In this document: positions 1 through 6,355 of the stretch, in pieces | Layout of the letters: each line of letters starts with the position of its first letter | How positions within the stretch are numbered: the stretch's first letter is position 1 | Assembly (NCBI GenBank): GCA_027038695.1 | Contig: JALWHA010000212.1 | Span: 1 to 9,346, forward strand | DNA length: 9,346 nucleotides | Direction of reading: 5' to 3' | Source of the DNA: Acidobacteriota bacterium | GTDB lineage: Bacteria > Acidobacteriota > Holophagae > Thermotomaculales > Thermotomaculaceae | Notes under the pieces: model-generated | The model's database searches: none | Seen by the model: only the letters and a program-made list of their open reading frames with translations | Told to the model about the DNA's origin: nothing | Made by a program: the position numbers and the translations under genes

Positions 1-738
1 GTTATAGCCTAAAGGCTCGTTCATATCGTCAATTAAAGCAACTGCTTTTATTCCCCTGACTGGCGCCATTTTAAGCAAACTCTTTGCAAGGGTTTCCGCA
101 TCTTCCCTTGTTTTCATAAAAGCGCCTTTGCCGAATTTTACATCAAGCACAAGGCCGTCGGCACCGCAGGCAAGTTTTTTGCTCATTATTGAGGCTGTTA
201 TAAGGGGGATGGATTCTACCGTTCCGGTAACATCCCTTAAAGCATAGAGTTTTTTATCCGCAGGGGTGATTTTTTCAGATTGAATTGAGTTTGCTATTCC
301 CACTGTTTTCAAACTTTTAATAAACTCCTCTTCCGTTAAAAGGGTTTTAAATCCAGGTATTGAATCCAGTTTATCGGTTGTCCCCCCTGTATGCCCTAAG
401 CCTCTCCCTGAAAACATTGGGATTTTTAAACCGAGCGAGGCTGCAAGGGGTGCAATTATCATTGTTATTTTGTCTCCAACCCCGCCTGTTGAGTGTTTGT
501 CGCACTTAAACCCCTCAACTTCGGATAAATCAAGTATGTCCCCCGATTTCATCATTGCTTCTGTCAGGTAAAAGGTTTCCTCGTCGTTCATTCCGTTTAA
601 AACTATTGCCATTAGCAAAGCGGAGATTTGATAATCCGGGATAGAGCCGTCCGTTACCCCTTTTACAAAAAAGTATATCTCTTCCTTTATTAAGGTTTGC
701 TTATCCCTTTTCTTTTTTATAATTGAAACAATGTCCAT
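1..738 (-). CDS. deoA: Thymidine / pyrimidine-nucleoside phosphorylase, C-terminus cut by window edge
   Basis: Cytosolic enzyme splitting thymidine (and possibly uridine) with phosphate into the base and (deoxy)ribose-1-phosphate. I translated 246 codons from ATG at 736-738; the frame is open to base 1, so roughly the last 190 residues of a usual 430-450 residue enzyme lie outside. The N-terminal helical region is followed by K81-H-S83-T-G-G-V-G (phosphate loop), the family signature S110-G-R-G-L-G-H-T-G-G-T-x-D at 110-122, and Y165-A-L-R168-D-V-T with S183 and K187, matching the Arg/Ser/Lys base-binding set of the E. coli enzyme. Start choice: AGGGGG lies 4 bases before the ATG and overlaps the deoB stop codon, so translation is probably coupled. 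The deoB neighbour fits the role. Whether it is thymidine-specific (DeoA) or broad (Pdp) cannot be told from this part. Confidence 0.93.
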   Translation of the reverse strand, partial: MDIVSIIKKKRDKQTLIKEEIYFFVKGVTDGSIPDYQISALLMAIVLNGMNDEETFYLTEAMMKSGDILDLSEVEGFKCDKHSTGGVGDKITMIIAPLAASLGLKIPMFSGRGLGHTGGTTDKLDSIPGFKTLLTEEEFIKSLKTVGIANSIQSEKITPADKKLYALRDVTGTVESIPLITASIMSKKLACGADGLVLDVKFGKGAFMKTREDAETLAKSLLKMAPVRGIKAVALIDDMNEPLGYN

Positions 739-740
739 TT

Positions 741-749
741 ATCCCCCTA
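741..749 (-). promoter_or_regulatory. Shine-Dalgarno of deoA overlapping the deoB stop codon
   Basis: On the minus strand the deoB stop TAG (747-749) reads directly into TAGGGGGAT, whose AGGGGG serves as the deoA ribosome binding site 4 bases before its ATG. The overlap implies that ribosomes ending deoB can restart on deoA. Confidence 0.75.
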
Positions 750-1922
750 TTTCAAAAATGAAAGTAAATTTACCCCTTTAAATTGATTGGAAATTGAGAA
801 GTTTTCGCAAACTGTTTTTGCTATTGAAGAAAAGCAGTGAATATCCTCAAGCCTTGCATTGCTTTTTAAAGATTTTGAAAACATTAAAAGTGGCACCATC
901 TCCCTTGTATGGTCTGTGCCTTTAAAAGAGGGGTCATTGCCGTGGTCTGCGGTTATCATAAGCAAATCTTTTTCCCCTAAATTGTCCATTAAATCGGGAA
1001 GCCATCCGTCAAATTCCTCAATTGCTTTGCCGTACCCCTCAACGTTCCTTCTATGGCCGTATAGCATGTCAAAGTCTATAAAGTTTGCAAATATAAGCCC
1101 TTTTTCATCTTTTGTTTCAATCATCATCTTTTTCAAATCACGGTAGGATTCTTCATTGTTGTGAGAGTGTATTGAAGCGGTTAAGCCCCTGTAAACAAAT
1201 ATATCTTCTATTTTTCCAATGCCGCCTACAAGGTAGCCCTTTTCTTTTAATAAATCCATTGCGGTTGGATATGGGGGCTCAAGGGAGAAGTCTTTTCTCC
1301 TCTCTGTTCTAACATACTTGTCGCCCTGTTTTATAAAAGGCCTTGCTATAACCCTTGCAACTGCATGCTCTCCGACGCAAACCTCTTTTCTGGTTATCTC
1401 GCAAATCCTGTACAACTCTTCAACAGGGATAACCTCTTCGTGTGCCGCTATCTGAAAGACGGAATCTGCCGAGGTATAAACAATAGGCTTTCCTGTTTTT
1501 ACATGCTCGTCTCCCAATTCATTGATAATTACTGTTCCCGACGCAGGCTTGTTTCCAAGGTACCCGTACCCTGTTTTTTCGGTAAAGAGTTTCATAACCT
1601 CTTCGGGAAATCCGTTGGGGTATGTGGGAAAGGGCTTTTCAAGTATTACCCCCATCATTTCCCAGTGGCCTGTCGTTGTGTCTTTTCCCTTTGAGCATTC
1701 AAGCATTTTAGTTGAGTATACCCCTTTTATTTGAGTTTTTTTAATGGTTTTGAAATCCCTTAACAAGCCTAACCCTAATTTTTCAAGGTTGGGAACATTT
1801 AAACCCCTTAACTCATCAATGTGCCCTAATGTGTCAGCACCTTTATCCCCAAATTTTTCAGCGTCCAGCATTTCCCCTATACCCAAGCTGTCCATTACAA
1901 CAACTATAAATCTATCAAACAT
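747..1922 (-). CDS. deoB: Phosphopentomutase
   Basis: Cytosolic Mn-dependent mutase of the alkaline-phosphatase superfamily; it interconverts (deoxy)ribose-1-phosphate and the 5-phosphate and so acts right after nucleoside phosphorylase. The 391 residues are full length for the family. Metal ligands known from the Bacillus cereus enzyme are all recognisable: D11 in V-V-M-D-S-L-G-I-G, D285 and H290 in D-F-D-M-L-Y-G-H, D326-H327 in T-A-D-H-G-N-D, and H338 in G-T-D-H-T-R. The phosphorylated threonine lies in the loop D81-T-T-T-G-H-W-E. The cap domain is roughly residues 95-275. ATG at 1920-1922 is supported by AAGGGGTGA just upstream. It sits 10 bases after the propeller gene and 8 bases before deoA, so all three look like one transcript. 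No missing residues seen. Confidence 0.97.
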   Translation of the reverse strand: MFDRFIVVVMDSLGIGEMLDAEKFGDKGADTLGHIDELRGLNVPNLEKLGLGLLRDFKTIKKTQIKGVYSTKMLECSKGKDTTTGHWEMMGVILEKPFPTYPNGFPEEVMKLFTEKTGYGYLGNKPASGTVIINELGDEHVKTGKPIVYTSADSVFQIAAHEEVIPVEELYRICEITRKEVCVGEHAVARVIARPFIKQGDKYVRTERRKDFSLEPPYPTAMDLLKEKGYLVGGIGKIEDIFVYRGLTASIHSHNNEESYRDLKKMMIETKDEKGLIFANFIDFDMLYGHRRNVEGYGKAIEEFDGWLPDLMDNLGEKDLLMITADHGNDPSFKGTDHTREMVPLLMFSKSLKSNARLEDIHCFSSIAKTVCENFSISNQFKGVNLLSFLK

Positions 1923-1926
1923 AATT

Positions 1927-1935
1927 CACCCCTTA
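1927..1935 (-). promoter_or_regulatory. Shine-Dalgarno of deoB overlapping the upstream stop codon
   Basis: The stop TAA (1933-1935) of the propeller gene continues as TAAGGGGTGA on the minus strand, giving deoB its ribosome binding site 4 bases before the ATG. This is the same stop/SD overlap as at the deoB-deoA junction and indicates translational coupling. Confidence 0.7.
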
Positions 1936-3948
1936 TTTTGCAAGTTTTGTTGAAGTGTTTCCTATTGAATCGTAAGCCTTTATAATAACCGAATCCACCT
2001 TTTTGTCTAAAGTTACATTAAAACTCTCAACACTCTGGTCGTTTATGCCGTCAACAGAGTAAACCTTTTTCCAGGTTTTACCGCCGTCTTCAGAAATTTG
2101 TACAATCTCAACAGGGGATTTGTCTTTGACGGTGAAGGAAAGTGTTTTGCCGTTTAAATTTACCGAAGTGATTTGAGGCGGAGTATTGTCAATGACAAAG
2201 TAATCGCTGTAGCCGTCAACGGTGTAGCCTTGATTAGAATTAGCCTCATTATCGGAAACAGTATAGTAAAACCTGTACTTCCCCTCCGGGTATGCAAGGG
2301 TATTCAAGGTTATAAAATTTTCTTTAGTATCCTTTTTCAGCTCAACCTTTTTCCCGGAATTCAAAACAAGATAAAAACAGTACTTTAAGGGGTCTCGGTT
2401 AGGGTCCACCGCAACAACGTAAAAGGAGATGTAATTTTTATCAAAAGTAAAAATCCTCCCCGAAGGACCGAAATGCATTGATGTAAATGCCTTATATGAG
2501 GGGGTTACAACAGATGGGTGAGTTGATTTTTTAACCAATTTCACTCCCTGCGGGGTTAAAACTACAGATGCTACCTGAGGCTTTTGGTTGGCCTCTTTGT
2601 AGTAGAAATCATAACCCCTTAATTTAGGGGACAAAGACGGGTCGTGAGAGATTAGTTTTATCTTTACCTGAACCATTTTGGCAGAGGGTAAATCAGGCGC
2701 TTCTCCGTTTGAAACCTTCACCCAATTTCCCCATGAAATATCGGGATTATCTGAGTTGCCCGCCCTAACGTAAAACTCTGTCCTCGTACCCTTAGGAGCG
2801 GAGTAATCAAAGTAAAACGCACCCCATTGAGAGATAAAATTAGCCACAAAAATATCGCTTAAATACTCCCCTTCTAGAGCATAATCGGGAAGCATTCTAT
2901 ATATTTCGGAAGGGTTTGAAGTTATAAGGTAAAGTGAATTGTTTAGAACAGATATCTTCATTATCTGCCCGTTGTCAACTTCCCCCGTTACCGATAATTT
3001 TTCATCTTTATCTAAAGAAAATATTTTACCGCTATGCCCCGTACCGATGTAAAGTTTATCTTTAAAAACCTTCATGCAGTAAGGCGCAGAACCTGATAAA
3101 TCATACAACACTTGAGGAACGTCTTTTTTGTTAATTGAGATAATAGCGCCGTAAACTCCATGAATTGTCTGTACTTTTCTTGCAGGTTTTTTCTTTACCT
3201 TCACCTTTGCTACCGGATTTCCGCTATAACAAACAGCGTACAATTTGCCGTTAAAAAAGGCTAAATCTTTAACCTCTTTGTAGCTTGAATTGTATAAGAG
3301 GTAAGATTTTCCACCTTTAACCCTTATAATACTCCCCGAGGGATAAGTGCCCACGTATACCGCATTGCTTCCTAACACCATACTTTCATAATGTTTGTCA
3401 AAATCTTTTGAGAGAACCGTAGATATCTTATTGGAGTCTAACTTGATTAACTGCCCAGGCAAACCGGTTATAATATACATAGAATTATCTTTTATTTGAA
3501 TATCCCAGATATACTGGCACTTTGCGTCAAAGTATTCGGAATAGTTGCCGTCGTCAAGATTTACCTTAAATATCTTTCCCCTGGGAGAAAGCCCGGCATA
3601 GAGTTTGCCATTATATATCGCAATGGCGTAAACAGTCCCTTCAGGAAAAGCGGTTAAAAGAGATATCTCTCTGGTAGCAAAATCATATTTGTACACCTTG
3701 CCTTTTTCACCGGCTGCAATGTACAAAGCGTTTTTGTAATAAACAAAATCCCACCCAAAGGTGTCATTCAATGATTTAATCTTTTTTATCTCCCTTGAAA
3801 TAGACATCTCTCCGTCCACACTTAACGCAACATCGTGGAATTCTCCTTTTTTTAAGATTGAGTAACCTTTACATTCCTGTTTTCTTATTGATGTGGAAAA
3901 ACATGTCATTGAAAATATTATCAGGCCCCAAATCATAGCCTTTTTCAT
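1933..3948 (-). CDS. Secreted beta-propeller protein with C-terminal Ig-like domains, function unknown
   Basis: No specific function recognised. The 671 residues begin with a Sec-type signal (K2-K3, then a hydrophobic stretch to about residue 17), so the product should be exported. C16 is not in a good lipobox (S-M-T-C). Residues about 65-352 contain seven repeats of the form L-Y-x-G/A-x-x-x-x-G-K-I/V-x-x-x (near 75, 116, 157, 197, 236, 299 and 339), as in a seven-bladed beta-propeller. Residues about 366-455 form a beta-rich module with the W406-G-N-W pattern. Residues about 456-586 look Ig/cadherin-like, with D515-P-N-R-D-P-L, and 587-671 form a last Ig-like module containing S619-E-D-G-G-K-T-W. 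ATG at 3946-3948 has AGGGGTGA upstream. It is first in the operon with deoB and deoA, yet nothing in it points to nucleosides. It could be a cell-surface, adhesion or binding protein. Confidence 0.85.
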   Translation of the reverse strand: MKKAMIWGLIIFSMTCFSTSIRKQECKGYSILKKGEFHDVALSVDGEMSISREIKKIKSLNDTFGWDFVYYKNALYIAAGEKGKVYKYDFATREISLLTAFPEGTVYAIAIYNGKLYAGLSPRGKIFKVNLDDGNYSEYFDAKCQYIWDIQIKDNSMYIITGLPGQLIKLDSNKISTVLSKDFDKHYESMVLGSNAVYVGTYPSGSIIRVKGGKSYLLYNSSYKEVKDLAFFNGKLYAVCYSGNPVAKVKVKKKPARKVQTIHGVYGAIISINKKDVPQVLYDLSGSAPYCMKVFKDKLYIGTGHSGKIFSLDKDEKLSVTGEVDNGQIMKISVLNNSLYLITSNPSEIYRMLPDYALEGEYLSDIFVANFISQWGAFYFDYSAPKGTRTEFYVRAGNSDNPDISWGNWVKVSNGEAPDLPSAKMVQVKIKLISHDPSLSPKLRGYDFYYKEANQKPQVASVVLTPQGVKLVKKSTHPSVVTPSYKAFTSMHFGPSGRIFTFDKNYISFYVVAVDPNRDPLKYCFYLVLNSGKKVELKKDTKENFITLNTLAYPEGKYRFYYTVSDNEANSNQGYTVDGYSDYFVIDNTPPQITSVNLNGKTLSFTVKDKSPVEIVQISEDGGKTWKKVYSVDGINDQSVESFNVTLDKKVDSVIIKAYDSIGNTSTKLAK

Positions 3949-4121
3949 ACTTCACCCCTTTTATCTAAAAAATTCTCTACCATTATATCAGACGAAATAA
4001 ATATTATAACTTTAAAAAATATTGCAAAAAAATTTTGAGGTTTTAAAGTCATTATGAAAAAGATTAAAAAATTGATAACATCATAAGCAGAAATAGCGGT
4101 TAAGTAATCGAAGGTGGTTTT
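3949..4121. other. Divergent intergenic region
   Basis: These 173 AT-rich bases separate the leftward deo operon from the rightward cytochrome gene. They hold the extended -10 described at 3982-3990, an inverted repeat TGAT-AAC-ATCA at 4073-4083, and the cytochrome SD AAGGTGG at 4111-4117. No convincing -35/-10 pair for the cytochrome gene was found by eye. There is no sign of a riboswitch or small ORF. Confidence 0.6.
3982..3990 (-). promoter_or_regulatory. Extended -10 promoter of the propeller-deoB-deoA operon
   Basis: On the minus strand the sequence reads TGATATAAT, a perfect TATAAT hexamer (3982-3987) with the TG extension (3989-3990). It ends 33 bases before the start codon at 3948, giving a short leader of about 27 nucleotides. 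No good -35 hexamer is present at 16-18 bases, which the extended -10 could compensate for. A second TATAAT at 4003-4008 has only a T-run at the -35 position. Confidence 0.55.
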
Positions 4122-5429
4122 ATGAAGAAACTATTTTTCCTATCGGCGTTTCTAATGTGTTTAGTTTTTGCCTTTAACAGTTACGCCGTTAACTCAAAGT
4201 GCGAAGAGTGCCACAAAAAGGTCACTCCGGGGATCGTCAAGGATTTTAACAGAGGGAAAATGGCGGAAAGTTTATCCTGCGACGACTGCCACGGAAAGGC
4301 TCATATGAGCGCAAAAGACGTTGATAAGGCAAAACTTCCGACAATTGAAACCTGTCAAAAATGCCACCCTAAACAGGCAAAGCAGTATTTAAGCGGAAAA
4401 CACGCATTGGGATTGCTTCCCGTAACCGCTTTCCCGGGGTTTGCACATTCCCAGCCTAAAGCTTTTATTGCGGGGCAAAAAGGTTGTAACGGCTGCCATA
4501 ATTTAGGTATCGTTAACGATGAAGCTAAAAAGAAAGGCCTTGCAGGGGAATTCAGGAGTTATTACAAATACGGAATGGATTGCCAGAACTGCCATACAAG
4601 GCACGCTTTCTCAAAACAGGAAGCATTGCAACCAGAAGCATGCAACCAGTGCCATACCGGGTTTGACCATGCGCAATGGGAGATGTGGTCTCATTCAAAA
4701 CACGGGGCCGCTTACATGACGGACAGGAAAGCACACAGAGGCCCCACATGTCAGGATTGCCACATGGCTGGCGGAGACCACAGGGTTATGACTGCGTGGG
4801 GATTTCTGGCACTCAGGCTTCCCGAACAGGATAAGGAATGGATGGGTTACAGGGTAACAATATTAAAGGCTTTAGGAGTACTGAACGACAAGGGACAGCC
4901 TACCGCAAGGCTTGATGTCGTTAAGGCGGCAAAGTTAGCAAGGTTAACTAAAGAAGGATTTGACAAAGAGAGAAACAGGATGATGAAAACCTGTGAACAG
5001 TGCCATTCTGCAAATTATGTAAAACAAAACCTGCATAACGCAGATATGATGATTAAAGCGGCAGACAAGGTTTTTGCAGAAGCCATTGAGATCGTAGCAA
5101 ACCTTTATAGAGACGGCATTTTGCAGAAAAAGACCAATCAGGCGACATGGCCGTATCCCGACCTATTAAACTTCTATGAGGTTGACAACCATATAGAAGA
5201 GTTGCTCTATGAGATGTTTATGGATTACAGAATGAAAACATACCAGGCAGCATTCCACTTAATGCCTGATTACACAACATGGTACGGATACGCTAAACTT
5301 AAAGAAACCCTCGTTGAAATTAAAAAACTTGATAAAGAGTTAAGGATGCAGCATAAACACCAGATGATGATGAAGAAGATGAAAACAAAAATGAAGAAAA
5401 AGATAGCAAAAAAATTCAATAAAAAATAA
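4122..5429 (+). CDS. Octahaem c-type cytochrome of the hydroxylamine oxidoreductase (HAO-like) family
   Basis: A periplasmic multihaem enzyme. The 435 residues start with a signal peptide (K2-K3, hydrophobic core, likely cleavage after S20-Y-A22). They contain exactly eight C-x-x-C-H motifs, at C27, C53, C78, C122, C154, C174, C210 and C291. The fourth corresponds in position to the catalytic haem of the HAO family. The pair D219-H220 after haem 7 matches the family's active-site Asp-His. Conserved blocks include T224-A-W-G-F-L-A-L-R-L-P, P260-T-A-R-L-D-V-V-K and P382-D-Y-x-x-W-Y-G. Family members oxidise hydroxylamine or hydrazine, or run reductively on nitrite or hydroxylamine; direction depends on a Tyr cross-link to the catalytic haem. 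Y384, Y388 and Y390 are candidates, and I cannot assign one without alignment. It is shorter than Nitrosomonas HAO (about 570) and ends in a Lys/Met-rich tail. No haoB, NapC/NrfH-type donor or other partner is adjacent. SD AAGGTGG precedes the ATG. Confidence 0.92.
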   Translation: MKKLFFLSAFLMCLVFAFNSYAVNSKCEECHKKVTPGIVKDFNRGKMAESLSCDDCHGKAHMSAKDVDKAKLPTIETCQKCHPKQAKQYLSGKHALGLLPVTAFPGFAHSQPKAFIAGQKGCNGCHNLGIVNDEAKKKGLAGEFRSYYKYGMDCQNCHTRHAFSKQEALQPEACNQCHTGFDHAQWEMWSHSKHGAAYMTDRKAHRGPTCQDCHMAGGDHRVMTAWGFLALRLPEQDKEWMGYRVTILKALGVLNDKGQPTARLDVVKAAKLARLTKEGFDKERNRMMKTCEQCHSANYVKQNLHNADMMIKAADKVFAEAIEIVANLYRDGILQKKTNQATWPYPDLLNFYEVDNHIEELLYEMFMDYRMKTYQAAFHLMPDYTTWYGYAKLKETLVEIKKLDKELRMQHKHQMMMKKMKTKMKKKIAKKFNKK

Positions 5430-5449
5430 TATCTGGTATAAAAAATCAG

Positions 5450-5474
5450 GCGGGGAGAAATCCCCGCTTTTTTT
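5450..5474 (+). terminator. Strong intrinsic, bidirectional terminator
   Basis: A GCGGGGA stem (5450-5456), GAAA loop (5457-5460) and TCCCCGC (5461-5467) are followed by seven T residues. It ends the cytochrome transcript 20 bases after its stop codon. Read on the minus strand, the same stem is followed after four bases by a run of six T, so it can also end the nrd operon, whose nrdG stop codon (5473-5475) lies in the T tract. Confidence 0.93.
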
Positions 5475-6150
5475 ATTTTCTTATAACAAAATTCAAATTG
5501 TTTTCCGATTTAAATTTTTCAAGAAATATCTCAATTTCTTTATCAGGCTTACCCTGTTCCGAATAAACCTGAAATATAGGCGTTTCTATATTCAATTTAT
5601 TATAGGTTTCTAAAACCCTTTTTAACAGATCAACCTTTGCAATTTCTTTGAACACTGTTGTCCTTACCTCAAAATCAATCCCGCTTTGTTTTAGAATTTC
5701 AATGCTTTTAACCGTTTCGTTAAAAAAGTTTTTTTCAACCCCACAGGCAAAGGGGTAATTATCCATATCTGCTTTTAAGTCTATTCCAGCCCAATTAATT
5801 AGTCTTTTTTCAACTAAAACACTAAGCCTTTCAGGTGAATAACCCGTGGTGTGCAAGCCTGTTTTAAAACCGTTTTCTTTAGAAATTTCACATAAAAGTT
5901 TTAATTCGTCAAGGAAAAGCAAAGGCTCTCCCCCGCTGAAAACAATTGCGTCCAAAAACCCTTTTCTATCGCCAATAAAATCCACAAATTCTTTTAATAA
6001 ATAAGAAGGCTCTTTTATCTCCTGAAACTCCGAATTGTGACAATAAGGACACCGAAAAACACAGCCCTGAAAGAAAAAAACCGCAGACAAATTATCAGGG
6101 TAATCAATAGTTGAAAAGGGGGTTACCCCCCCGATGTGGAGTTTTTTCAT
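5473..6150 (-). CDS. nrdG: Anaerobic ribonucleotide reductase activating enzyme (radical SAM)
   Basis: Cytosolic radical-SAM activase that uses a 4Fe-4S cluster and S-adenosylmethionine to put the glycyl radical on class III reductase. The 225 residues match the longer NrdG type (E. coli NrdG is about 154). The N-terminal motif G-G-V-T-P-F-S-T-I-D-Y-P leads into F27-Q-G-C30-V-F-R-C34-P-Y-C37-H, the CxxxCxxC cluster ligands, and F71-S-G-G-E-P is the SAM-binding motif. ATG at 6148-6150 lies 7 bases after the stop of the glycyl-radical ORF. The nearest SD-like bases (AAAGG) are 13 bases from the start, so translation probably depends on ribosomes ending the upstream ORF. Its presumed substrate here is G34 of that separate 65-residue protein rather than a glycine within NrdD itself. 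A pyruvate formate-lyase activase is the alternative, but the nrdD context argues against it. Confidence 0.95.
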   Translation of the reverse strand: MKKLHIGGVTPFSTIDYPDNLSAVFFFQGCVFRCPYCHNSEFQEIKEPSYLLKEFVDFIGDRKGFLDAIVFSGGEPLLFLDELKLLCEISKENGFKTGLHTTGYSPERLSVLVEKRLINWAGIDLKADMDNYPFACGVEKNFFNETVKSIEILKQSGIDFEVRTTVFKEIAKVDLLKRVLETYNKLNIETPIFQVYSEQGKPDKEIEIFLEKFKSENNLNFVIRK

Positions 6151-6157
6151 TTAGAAA

Positions 6158-6355
6158 TTAAAGCCTTTTTAAAGCAACGCTTTCTTCAAAGTAAACCCTT
6201 TCCTTAAACTCGCTCTTTTTTCCTTTGTTAAACTCGGAAACAGGCCTATGGTAACCCATTACCCTTGTCCATATCTCGCATTTTTCCCCTTTAACGGTTT
6301 GAAGTTTGTACCTTAATTCCTTAAGCCTTTTTTCAAGAATCTCCCTTTTATCCAT
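6158..6355 (-). CDS. Split-off glycyl-radical domain of class III ribonucleotide reductase
   Basis: This 65-residue protein carries what is normally the C-terminal end of NrdD: C26-E-I-W-T-R31-V-M-G34-Y-H-R-P-V, then F42-N-K-G-K-K-S-E-F. G34 in R-V-x-G-Y is the expected radical glycine. Residues 1-21 form a basic amphipathic helix with a 4-3 heptad of L7, L11, L14, L18 and V21. Its ATG (6353-6355) directly follows the nrdD stop TAA (6356-6358) in the same frame, and GGAGG (6361-6365) lies 5 bases upstream of the ATG. Inferred role: a small subunit that docks on NrdD and holds the radical made by NrdG, comparable in concept to the spare glycyl-radical protein GrcA/YfiD of pyruvate formate-lyase. 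Alternatives are a recent nonsense mutation in a single nrdD, readthrough of TAA, or a sequence error. Confidence 0.85.
   Translation of the reverse strand: MDKREILEKRLKELRYKLQTVKGEKCEIWTRVMGYHRPVSEFNKGKKSEFKERVYFEESVALKRL

Noticed and set aside
859..1734. Several plus-strand ORFs of 60-110 codons
   Set aside because: They lie opposite deoB, which has complete family motifs. They have no SD and no protein-like features.
3889..3948. Lipoprotein signal on the propeller protein
   Set aside because: The residues before C16 (S-M-T) do not fit a lipobox, so a plain secretion signal is called.
4003..4008. A second TATAAT as the main deo operon promoter
   Set aside because: It has no TG extension and only a T-run at the -35 position. 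The site at 3982-3990 is better.
4072..4085. FNR site (TTGAT-N4-ATCAA)
   Set aside because: The half-sites are separated by 3 bases, not 4, and the second is ATCAT. Kept only as an unnamed inverted repeat.
4519..4749. Overlapping ORFs within the cytochrome gene on both strands
   Set aside because: They are in other frames of a gene with eight intact haem motifs.
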